Assembly: GCF_040869045.1 (NCBI RefSeq)
Contig: NC_090319.1
Coordinates: forward strand, 16,014,314-16,078,313
Length of the DNA stretch: 64,000 nt
Source of the DNA: Eurosta solidaginis
Lineage: Eukaryota > Arthropoda > Insecta > Diptera > Tephritidae
Direction of reading: 5' to 3'
Position 1 is the stretch's first letter. Each line of letters begins with the position of its first letter. Of this stretch, positions 54,939-64,000 are shown piece by piece. A program made the translations under genes and the position numbers. Under the pieces are notes generated by a model that saw only the letters and a program-made list of their open reading frames with translations, was not told where the DNA came from and ran no database searches.

Positions 54939-56950
54939 CACGGGCTCATAAAACGTTACCAAAAAAAAAACAAAAAATTTAAAGCCGGCAGTTAAACCTT
55001 TGTTAATCAAACAATAATCAATAATTTTGCACACATTTATAGAAAAAACTTCTTTTAAACGAAGGATTACATTGAATAACTTTTTGACTTTATGGAGTGA
55101 CATTCCTAAGTTGGACTGAGGCTGGCCGCAGTTCGGATGCAACCAAAATAGGTTAAATTATGCGAACACGAGTCCCATTAATACTAATCACTACTCCTGG
55201 GAATCCTGTTTTAGAGTAAAATACAATTTTTGCAGTTTGGGTTTTAATCCACTTCGCACAAATATGCTCCTCAATAATATCTAAAACCAGTCCACCACCA
55301 AAATCATTTCCACAGCATATTTGATAACTGCCGTCAGCAAGGAATCGGAGTGTGGCGCATAATTTTAAAAGGATTTAAATGTTCCGTATTTGCCATGGAG
55401 TAGCATATGCATAGCCGTATAATTTGTTTGTGTTTGTGTAAAAATACTACACCAGTTTGCAAATACGATGATGCTAGACCATTTGCACAAAATCCTGCAC
55501 TCCCCTATTAGGGGATATCATATTGATGCATATAATTATCAATTTACGCTTAAAAAGCCAATGACCCATGAAACTTTCATTGAGATTACTGGTGATCTGA
55601 CGAAATTGTTCTTGCAGGGAATATCAGATGTTCGAAATGTTGCTTTGCTTATTGCATTTCCAATGCAAATTTTGTAATGCTTGACAGGTGCATATGCGTG
55701 TGCTTTGTTTAGGTATTATAATGGTTTGCAATGGAAATATGCTATGCAACGATGCAAAACCAACTGCACCTGATCGTGAACTGGCGTTATAGGGAGTATA
55801 AGGGTACTTTTTGGCACTTTTCGTAATTCCTGCCCCATTTTAACAGATAAAAATTTCGAATTTCAAGCAATGCTTACATATATTAAAAAAAAATGTTGTC
55901 TAAAAAAATCATAGAGATCGGTCATATATATAACTTATATCACATGTTTGCAACGCATCAAAAACTACGGTTTTTGAGGTTGCGTATTTGCCATGACGTA
56001 GCAAATGCAAAGCCGTATATAATTTTTTGGAGAATGCAATGCTAATTATCTATTGCAATGCTAAATGTCTATTGCTGTAATGATTGCATAAAGAAACTTT
56101 ACTATTTTCCATGACTTGAGTGTCGAAAGGTGATCATGCCAAGTAGTTTCTTGCTTTTCGACCGAGAAAGGTTCAAAAAGATATGCCTTGATCGGTAAAG
56201 AGCAACCTATTGAGCTTTCACCAAATCTTGGTCATAAATTTTAAGCTGAGCCGTCACCTATGCATTACATTATGGTTACTCCTTCTGTTGGGAACAATAG
56301 TTTCAAAGTTGAAAATTTAATTAAACCTAGTATCACAGGGAACTGCTCTCGACCATTGAGATAGCTTCTGAGCCGCATTTTTTCCCGTTCGGATTGCTCA
56401 AGAGTTCCAGCATGACTGTGTGAAAAGTCTTACATGGTGAGTTGCCACATTAACCCCTACTCTTGTTTGGACAGATTGTGCTATTCTGGTTATGCTATAG
56501 ATTTAATGGAGTCGGAGCAAGTGAGTGGCCACAAGTATATCAGCTAGTAAGGAAGTATCATGTTCTGAAATGCTAATTCCCCTAATGTACGTTGCGTTTT
56601 GTAGGTTCGGGCGGGGTATCCATGGTTGACCATACTTTTCTTAATCAAAACAGAAACTAAAGGCCGTAAGGTTAGCGTTATACAAGTATTTTTCAAACGA
56701 AAGTAACCCCCTAAAGACCTTATCCAGTATTATAGAAAGAAATTATACCACACCCTAAAATAAATATAGAACTATTTCATTATGGGATGCGAAACAAAGT
56801 CTTATTGCTTTATTTCCTATGACATTATCGCGCTTAATCAACATAATGATTTCATTAAAAAAATGCAGTACCGTAATTAATACATTACATAAATGAAATG
56901 AAATTTCCAATAGTTTTTTAACATCAATGTTTTCAAATACGAAAAAAATT
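54939..56950. other. No gene recognised; one separated direct repeat
   Basis: CGTATTTGCCATGGAGTAGC with GCATAGCCGTATA near 55388-55425 recurs as CGTATTTGCCATGACGTAGC with GCAAAGCCGTATA near 55984-56022, about 600 bp apart. Otherwise AT-rich with short open frames. Confidence 0.45.
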
Positions 56951-59861
56951 ACGCCGTTATGAAATTCGTATGTAAAACCATCCCCTGATTTCGAAAATCG
57001 AGTTCATTTTTGATTCTATGGTACAGTTTTTGAGATATTTGCAATTTACCGTTATTCGAAAAAACCAAAAAGATGGCTCCCTTTAGTTACGTATATCTCA
57101 CGAACGGGTCAAGCAATTGCAAATAAGTTTACAGAATCGGAAAGACGATAAAATTTGCTATAAATGCATCATACATTATTTTTTGCTCAACCATATATAT
57201 TTTTCGAGATATTAGCTCATCATTTCAGATTTTTGTTTTTTTTTTTATGAAAAAATATGAAAAAAATTACTTTTTGCGAGGGCAGCATTCCAAAACCACA
57301 ACTTTTTTTTCCAAATGTTTTATATTTACGTAGAGCTCTGTTTAATTAGAAAAAAGATAAGCTATCATCGAAGAAAATCGATGCAAAACTACGTAAGTTA
57401 TAAGCGATCAAATAAAAATACCCAGGTTGCGCAATTTCAACGTATACCTCAAAACGTATGTATGTATGGTATAAAGAAGAGTGAAATATCTAGCTATGCT
57501 CTGTCTATTTAGTTAAAAGTTCAATTTATGAATGAAATTACCCATATTTTTAACTTTTTTTTTTTTAATTTATTTATGTTTGTACTATATTCTAAAAATC
57601 TTTATCTTAATTTTATTTTACTATGTAGTCGAAATAATTATGTGTTCGACTTTGACGCTTATTCAGTTTAGGATCGGTTTCTCTTATGAGAAACCAGCAG
57701 TAATCACCCATCATTGCGACGTCCCAGAATCCTTGATATCGATTTTCAATTAATTTCATTTGCTGATGAAACCTTTCACCATGTTCGTCACTTTCGTCGC
57801 CAATATTTGCCGGAAAAAAGCTCAAATGTGAGTACAGAAATTGAATTTTTAACGACATATTTACGCCTGGAACGAAAATATTAGTTAGGTAAACAAGTTA
57901 TAGAATTTTGGGAAATTAGTTTTAATAAGCCCTTAATATTTACCCATGTTCGCATAATTATTGATTAAGTCGTTCACTATCTGCTAGTAGTTAGGGCTTT
58001 TGTGTCTACCGAGAAAAGAAGCAACGACCTTTTCAAAGGATTCCCACGCTGCTGCCTCAACTGATGAGAGTAGTCCTATTTACTGCAAGTGCGATCGGGA
58101 TAGAAGGCTTTTTGTTACCAATATGCAATAATACAGCCTTCAAACTCAGTTTATTGCTGTCTATGAACAATCGCCACTCTTTTGAATCATATGTTTGACC
58201 AAACTCTTTGAATAAACCAGGAATGTCGTTACAGTAGCATATACTATCTTTCTTGGTATAGTGTTTAGAAAATAGTTCGTGACGAGTACTACTATATATC
58301 ACCTTAACATTGGATGACACAAATTTAAATTGTTGCATACGAGAAGTGTGGACCTCAGCCTTTTCCTTGGATAGTTCCAAATCTCTTATCTAATCATTAA
58401 GTTGTGCTTGTCACAGAACGTTTCTCTCGTTTCCCATGCGAAATTCAGTACAACTTGATTCCCCGCACTCAGATATTGCTGTTGACAATGGAACTGGATC
58501 CGCAACTGCCGTTGAATGTAGTACTGGTAATGTCACTGTAGGTACGCTGGCATAGGTTACTCTTCTTGATCTTCCAACGCCAAGTACTTTTGTTTGACAA
58601 ATATAACACTCTATTGAATGGCAAGTAGGTTCTCTCCATATCATTGGTGTATAAAATTTTATTTGTTGTCCTGATTCCGACTGAATCAATTCTACTCGAC
58701 ATGATGTGCACAAAGTGTTCGGTGTCCATGGTTTTTCAGCATTTTTGGGCTCAATGCCAAAATACTTGGAGTATAAAGTTTTCATATGATCTGAGAAGAC
58801 TCGTCGTCGCCTTATGACAGTATATTGGCCACACATGAACAGAACATATCTGGATCGTTATTACACTCAAATTCTCGCGTCCGTTTACTCATTTTATTTT
58901 TTTTAATAAATCACGGTTTTGAAATTTGACTTATGAACTGAACTATCTCCGGCGAGCCTTGCAGATGTTATGAAGTTTCAAGGCGCATTAACTCATATTT
59001 ATACTCGGAACAAGAATAAAATTGAAAAAACCAAATCTTACCTAGACAGAAAGGTTCCTTTTTATACGAAGCCGGGAAAAGAAAATAGATGTAGGCTTTA
59101 AAAATTTTCTGGGTCTTATAATTTAGAAAATCTACCTGCATACTTACCCATAAGTGACGGAAATACATGTTTATAACTACATGCCTACAGCAGCTTTCGA
59201 ACCCAACCACTCTTCCTTTCGATGCAACCACTACTATAAAACAATTCGAGTATTAAAAGCACTATTTGATTTATTTAAAGAAAAAGTATTATCATTGTTA
59301 TGGTGTTATTCGTTTATCCGGATAATATCCCATTTGCACTTTATACCTTTAATATATGTATGTATACATACATTGAAGTTGCGCAACCTGGGTATTTTTA
59401 TTTGATCGCTTATAACTTACGTAGTTTTGCATCGATTTTCTTCGATGATAGCTTATCTTTTTTCTAATTAAACAGAGCTTTACGTAAATAAAAAATATTT
59501 GAAAAAACAGTTGTGGTTTTGGAATGCTGCCCTCGAAAAAAGTAATTTTTTTCATATTTTTTCATAAAAAAAAAAACAAAAATCTGAAATGATGAGCTAA
59601 TATCTCGAAAACTATATGGTTGAGCAAAAAATAATGTATGATGCATTTATAGCAAATTTTATCGTCTTTCCGATTCTGTAAACTTATTGTAAACAATTGC
59701 TTGACCCGTTCGTGAGATATACGTAATTAAAGGGAGCCATCTTTTTGGTTTTTTCGAATAACGGTAAATTGCAAATATCTCAAAAACGGTACCATAGAAT
59801 CAAAAATAAACTCAATTTTCGAAATCAGGGGGTGATTTTACATACGAATTTCATAACGGCG
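56951..59861 (-). mobile_element. Element with 500-bp inverted repeats and broken unknown-family gene
   Basis: Left arm 56951-57450 and right arm 59362-59861 are long reverse complements (ACGCCGTTATGAAATTCGTA, GGGAGCCATCTTTTTGGTTT, CTGTTTAATTAGAAAAAAGA, AATACCCAGGTTGCGCAA and mirrored partners). The unique centre carries the remains of one reverse-strand gene (57613-58892). The long inverted repeats plus a central gene are the architecture of a DNA transposon. The true outer ends are unsure, because similarity fades outside the arms. Confidence 0.75.
57613..58892 (-). pseudogene. Broken member of a multi-copy uncharacterised arthropod protein family
   Basis: Start at 58892 (MSKRTREFECNNDPDMFC), a 1-nt break near 58838, then a Cys-rich N-terminal domain (58836-58411) with CGQYTV, WTPNTLCTSCRVELI, PMIWREP and ECYICQTK. 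Next, 58380-58057 has ICYCNDIPGLFKEFG and WRLFIDSNKLSLKAVLLHIG. A frame break joins this to EAAAWESFEKVVASFLG (a stop follows), a GT-AG intron, and MSLKIQFLYSHLSFFP ... GDESDEHGERFHQQ to 57613. The region that should lie after the second part, roughly 150-200 residues, is deleted. I know this domain order from many unnamed predicted proteins in arthropods. Function unknown; a transposase-like role is inferred from the long inverted repeats around it. Confidence 0.65.
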
Positions 59862-60700
59862 TTTCTGGTAAAGAAAAAAAGTTGAAATTCGTGGTCCAGT
59901 GAAATTTATGCAGTAAAAATTAATGCATTTTTCCCAGCTCTGATATACATATTGTTAAATATTTATACAAAAGGACTTCCAAATTTATACACTTTCATAC
60001 ATAAACACAAGTGCACTTAAAAAATTCCCAATTCTAATTTTTTACAAATGTTTAGGAAAATTATAATTAGTTAAAAATTGTTAAAATTTTTTCGTAAGTA
60101 AGAAGTATTTGTATGTTCATACAAATTTACCACGTAGCGTGTAAAAAGCGGTGGCCTTATTTTGAATAACGATAAAAAAATCGTTAAAAAAAATTATTTT
60201 GAAATTTGATTCGAAGTTATATTGTTATAAGTAAACATATGTAGATTTTTTATGAATAAACATACATATCTACGTATTATACTATTTACATATATATATA
60301 AATATACATAAACTTTTACAATAACTTATTATTATCATATAAGCATGCGAGCGTAATTTAACTTAAGAGACTGTATTATATTAAATTGACTAATTTATAG
60401 TAATAACAAAAATAATAATAAAAGGCTTAAAAGAATGTGTTTTTATTGTAGTAATAATGCGAAATTTCTAAAGAGATAAGTGGAACGATGAACGTCGTAC
60501 TGCAGTTACTACGCATTAAACCCAGTCCAACAAATGCAGCGATTACATCATAGCATACCAATCTCCCCCAAAAATCTTACATTTTTTGCAAATATGTACC
60601 GCATTTCTTAACCGTCAATCTGTAGATACACCTGACTCGTTACTGTGTTCTTAGGGTGAATGCAATTTCATGTATATTTCATCCATCAAATTTGTGTAAA
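59862..60700. other. AT-rich stretch, no gene recognised
   Basis: Very AT-rich with TATATA runs near 60290. No feature supported apart from a possible extension of the preceding inverted repeat to about 59955. Confidence 0.45.
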
Positions 60701-61065
60701 GAACAAGTAAAGAAGGCTAAGTTCGGGTGTAACCGAACTTTATGTACTCAGCTGAGAGCTTTGGAGACAAAAGGGAAAATCACAATGTAGGAAAATGAAC
60801 CTAGGGTAAACCTGGAATCTGTTTGTATGACATAGATGTCAAATAGAAGGTATTAAATAGTATTTTAAAAGGGAGTGGGCCATAGTTCTATAGGTGGACG
60901 CCATATCGGGATATCTCCATAAAGGTGGACCAGGGGTGACTCTAGAATTTGTTTGTACGATATGGGTATCGAATGAAAGGTGGTAATGAGTATTTTAAAA
61001 GGGAATGGGCCTTAGTTCTATAGATGGACGCCTTTTCGAGATTTCGCTATAAAGGTGGACCAGTA
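60701..61065. repeat. Dispersed repeat with TTCGGGTGTAACCGAAC terminus and internal tandem units
   Basis: It starts AAGTAAAGAAGGCTAAGTTC and GGGTGTAACCGAACTTTATG, the inverted form of the ends at 16120-16845 and 23165-23205. A unit starting AGTATTTTAAAAGGG and containing TAGTTCTATAGGTGGACGCC and TAAAGGTGGACCAG repeats at 60859 and 60989 (130-bp period). Non-coding. Confidence 0.65.
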
Positions 61066-61326
61066 GAGGAATTCACTAACTTTTTTAACGATATTTGCCA
61101 TCGCTTTATTTGCGAATCGATAACTATAACGATTTCGTTATTCAGTAACTATTTTGTATCGATATTCGTTAATCGACGATCAGCTGTGTTGTTAAATAAA
61201 CGGCAAATGAATTGGCTGCGTTAAAAATCACGAAATTTACATTTCTGACAATTTTAGTTAAAAAAGAAAATCGGAGCTTTAATTAAATACCTTCAAACAC
61301 GAAAAGCTGCTTTATTTATAAATCAA

Positions 61327-62585
61327 ATGGCATTTGAGTACTTGGCATACGTTTTATCACAAGATGAAGAGTTACTGAGGCCATCGCCAGTGGACAGACG
61401 CCTTCTTAGAGAAGTAGATAACCCATTCCACCTGAATGCAACGGAGTTGCGAAAGCTGTACCGACTAACCCCAGACTTGGCTCATGATATTATTTCTCCA
61501 CTTGATGGTCAATTAAGGGGTACAAGAATAACTGCGATATCAACAGAGAAACAGGTAAATCATGGAATTTCATATAATTTTCAATTGAACACTATTATAA
61601 AAATTTTAGGTTCTAACTGCTTTACGCTTCTTCGCAACTGGTTGTTATCAACGGCCCGTTGGAGAACAATGGGGCATATCAATGAGCCAGTCGTCTGTAA
61701 GCCGCTGTATACATCGCGTAACAAATGCTATCAACCATTCTTTGTTTTTCGATAAAGTAAAGTTTCCAATGACTCAAATAGAGCGGCAAGCTGCGAAAGA
61801 AATTTTTTCTGCGTCACCTGCACCATTTGTGGGAGGTACTATTGGGGCTATTGATTGCACTCATGTGTCGATCATGAGCCCCAGAAATCATGAAGAGGCA
61901 TATGTAAATCACCATGGATACCATTCAATAAATGTACAAATGGTAAAAGCAATAATTCAAAGAAATGTATTGTACTTTTTTGACTATAATATATTTTTAT
62001 ATACAGATTTGTGACCCCAACCTAAAGATATTGAATGTCAATGCTAAATTGCCAGGAGCAAGGCATGATGCGTTTATCTGGAGCTCCTCTGCAGTACGGA
62101 GAGTGATGCAGAGAAATTTTGAAAATGGTAGCCGCAACATGTTTTTGATAGGTAAGTGTGTTTAATGCACTGAAATTTCCCAGAAAATAAAATCGCACAC
62201 AAAACTACTTGCAGGTGACTCTGGATACCCTTTATAACCCTGGCTGATGACTCCTTTACCTAACCAACCAGAGGGGAGCCCAAAATTTCGGTACAATAAG
62301 GCATTGTGTAAAGCTCGAAACCCAGTCGAGATACTTTTTGGTGTTCTCAAAGGAACATGGCGATGCCTATCACAGCAAAGGACTCCTTTGTTTCATCATG
62401 GATTTACTGGTAGAATAGTTAACGCATGCGCAGTGTTGCCTAACATCCGATTAAGTGAACCCATACACGAGCCTGACACTGAATACTTAGATCAAAGCCC
62501 AAGTGATAGCAATGTTAATCAAGGCGCACCCTCTTCAATAGCGAAACGTGTTCAAGACCGACTTATTGCTAATTACTATACTTAA
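61327..62585 (+). pseudogene. Harbinger (PIF) transposase, HARBI1-like, broken
   Basis: Four exons joined by GT-AG introns with matching phases: 61327-61554, 61610-61942, 62007-62151 and 62215-62585. Exon 1 has LYRLTPDLAHDIISPL; exon 2 VLTALRFFATGCYQRPVGE, SQSSVSRCIHRVTNAI and GGTIGAIDCTHVSI (first catalytic Asp); exon 3 ICDPNLKILNVNAKLPGARH and DAFIW (second Asp); exon 4 GDSGYPL, then an in-frame TAA at 62235, then FRYNKALCKARNPVEILFGV (catalytic Glu) and LKGTWRCL. Apart from that stop the frame is clean, so inactivation looks recent. Inverted ends are not seen and the companion MADF gene is absent. Confidence 0.88.
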
Positions 62586-62802
62586 GTAAAGACTTAACAA
62601 ACTTATAAATAAAAAAATCTACAGGAATGTAAAGCAAACATTTTGGCATTTTGTTTTATATTTGGTCTACATTGGTAGCGAAAACTTCTATCATACCGAA
62701 CAGTCAAACTTAACAATATCATTTCAATAGAAACGAACTTCGTGTCCTTTAAAATTAAAATAAATGCTTATGAGGTTTTAACACAGCTCAATTTTATATA
62801 TA
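62586..62802. other. Spacer between two transposon relics
   Basis: AT-rich sequence, probably the 3' flank of the Harbinger relic. The TA just before 62803 would be the left copy of the Tigger target duplication. Confidence 0.5.
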
Positions 62803-64000
62803 CAGTGGACCCTCGGTTAATGAACGCCCCGCATAACGAACATTTCGCATAACGAATACATTTTTTTGGGAAAAAAGATTCGCTTTACGAACGAAGTCTC
62901 GCATAACAACCTAAACAGGGGAAACCCCGAATTCACATTATTGGGCTGTCTGCGTTTAGCTTTTGCTTCATAGTTCAGAATTTTGTTTTATTTTAGTGCA
63001 GAATTGTTCGTAAAATTAACAAGACGTGTTGAAACATACAAATTTTTTTTTTTAATTTTGCTTTTATAAAAATTGCAAAATAACTAACATAAAATGCCCT
63101 CAAAAAAAAATTCGGAAAAGGAGAAAAATACAAGGACCAAAATAACTATTGAAATGAAACTCAAGATCATTCAAAAACATAAAGGAGGTTTGGGTGTGGC
63201 TGATTTAGGACGTGCGTTCAACTTGTCGAAATCAACGATTTCTACTATCCTCAAGAATCAGGACAAGCTTGAGGTGCTAAACGCTTCAAAGGGAGTATCA
63301 AGAGTTTCTTCGCAACGACCACAAATTCTCGATGAAGTTGAAAGATTGCTTTTGATATGGATTAACGAAAAGCAAATGCAAGCTGACACAATTCCGCAGA
63401 ATATAATTTGTGAGAAGGCTAAAACGATATTCACTACTCTGATTGAAAAGTCGCCAGGAACATCAACAGCAAGAAGGGAAGACTTCAAAGCAAGTAAGGG
63501 GTGGTTCGAGAATTTCAAAAAACGTACTGGTATTCATAGCGTTATAAGGCATGGTGAAGCAGCAAGCTGAGACGCTAAGGCTGCCGAGAGTTATGTAGGC
63601 GAATTCAAGAAGCTTGTGGATACTGAGGGTTACTTGCCCCAGCAGGTGTTTAATTGCGACGAAACGGGTCTTTTTTGGAAAAAGATGCCAAAGCGAACTT
63701 ACATAACAGTAGAGGAGAAAGCAATGCCCGGCCATAAGCCAATGAAAGACCGCCTTACTCTGCTTTTTTGTTCCAATGCAAGTGGCGACTTGAAAATAAA
63801 ACCGCTACTTGTCTATCATTCAGAGAATCCACGTGCCTTCAAAAAGCATAATGTTGACAAGAGTAAGCTAAATGTCATGTGGAAGTCAACAGTAAAGCTT
63901 GGGTGACACGTGTTCTTTTTACTGAGTGGATCAATAATGTTTTTGGCCCCTCTGTGCTGAAATATTTGATTGAGATGGATTTGCCTCTTCGTGTCCTGCT
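62803..64000 (+). mobile_element. pogo/Tigger transposon, 5' part, runs off window end
   Basis: A terminal sequence CAGTGGACCCTCGGTTAATG follows TA, as expected for Tigger-type inverted ends and TA target sites. A leader of about 290 bp follows, with repeated CGCATAACGAA-type phrases, and then the transposase at 63094. The right end lies outside the window. Confidence 0.85.
63094..64000 (+). pseudogene. Tigger-like transposase with CENP-B DNA-binding domain, broken and partial
   Basis: Pogo/Tigger transposases cut and paste at TA sites. The N-terminus has a psq/CENP-B helix-turn-helix (ITIEMKLKIIQKHKGG, GVADLGRAFNLSKSTISTIL), then a CENP-B/Tc5-type domain (GWFENFKKRTGI), then the DDE_1 domain start (YLPQQVFNCDETGLFWKKMP, carrying the first catalytic Asp, and MKDRLTLLFCSNASGD). 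An in-frame TGA at 63568-63570 and a 1-nt frameshift near 63890-63900 break it. After the shift, coding resumes as AWVTRVLFTEWINNVFGP. The rest is beyond the window. Confidence 0.88.

Noticed and set aside
54660..55142. 160-codon reverse open frame as a gene
   Set aside because: It spans one arm and the middle of a palindromic MITE, is rich in biased residues, and has no domain.
1..64000. CRISPR arrays, bacterial operons or phage
   Set aside because: All evidence is eukaryotic: spliced genes, retroposons and MITEs. The tandem repeats have no spacer structure.

Overview
The window is a piece of a transposon-rich insect nuclear genome, most likely a higher fly (Diptera, Cyclorrhapha). The evidence is the single large host gene, which matches Drosophila crumbs (crb) domain for domain. 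The AT-rich intergenic DNA, the TATGTA/TACATA microsatellites and the many fly-type MITEs, SINE-like repeats and non-LTR relics also fit a tephritid-like fruit fly, but the species cannot be fixed from sequence alone.

Host gene: crb lies on the + strand. I traced 15 exons from 28458 to the stop at 49912, with GT/AG junctions and compatible phases throughout. They give about 2,174 residues: an N-terminal laminin-G-like domain, about 30 EGF repeats interleaved with three more laminin-G domains, one transmembrane helix, and a 37-residue cytoplasmic tail with the FERM-binding region and a C-terminal ERLI PDZ-binding motif. The first coding exon(s), with the signal peptide, were not found and lie upstream. 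In-window exon 4 is a symmetric 273-nt exon (Thr-rich linker plus one extra EGF) that can be skipped without breaking the frame. A probable 3'UTR with AATAAA follows at 49913-50360.

Inside crb: the introns have collected mobile DNA. Intron 2 holds a complete-ended hAT relic with an 8-bp target duplication and a solo LTR with a 4-bp duplication. Intron 3 holds a near-perfect hairpin MITE and LINE and SINE fragments. Intron 5 holds a degenerate minisatellite and LINE 3' ends. Intron 6 holds a 326-bp tandem duplication, a second solo LTR in the opposite orientation, and antisense coding-like fragments. Intron 12 is a degenerate hexamer repeat.

Upstream (1-28457): no host gene was recognised. 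The stretch is a mosaic of LINE remnants (RT, RNase H and Cys/His C-terminal pieces), tRNA-derived and CAA-tailed SINE-like repeats (one nested in a LINE with a 13-bp target duplication), hAT and Harbinger relics, a ~155-bp tandem array, and several long foldback elements. Three of the foldbacks share GGGTCGA-type ends.

Downstream (50360-64000): a 418-bp palindrome with a tRNA-like centre; TIR/foldback MITEs; a ~2.9-kb element with 500-bp inverted repeats that carries a broken copy of a multi-copy uncharacterised arthropod protein (best candidate for something undescribed); an intron-containing but broken Harbinger transposase; and the 5' part of a broken pogo/Tigger transposase that runs off the window end.
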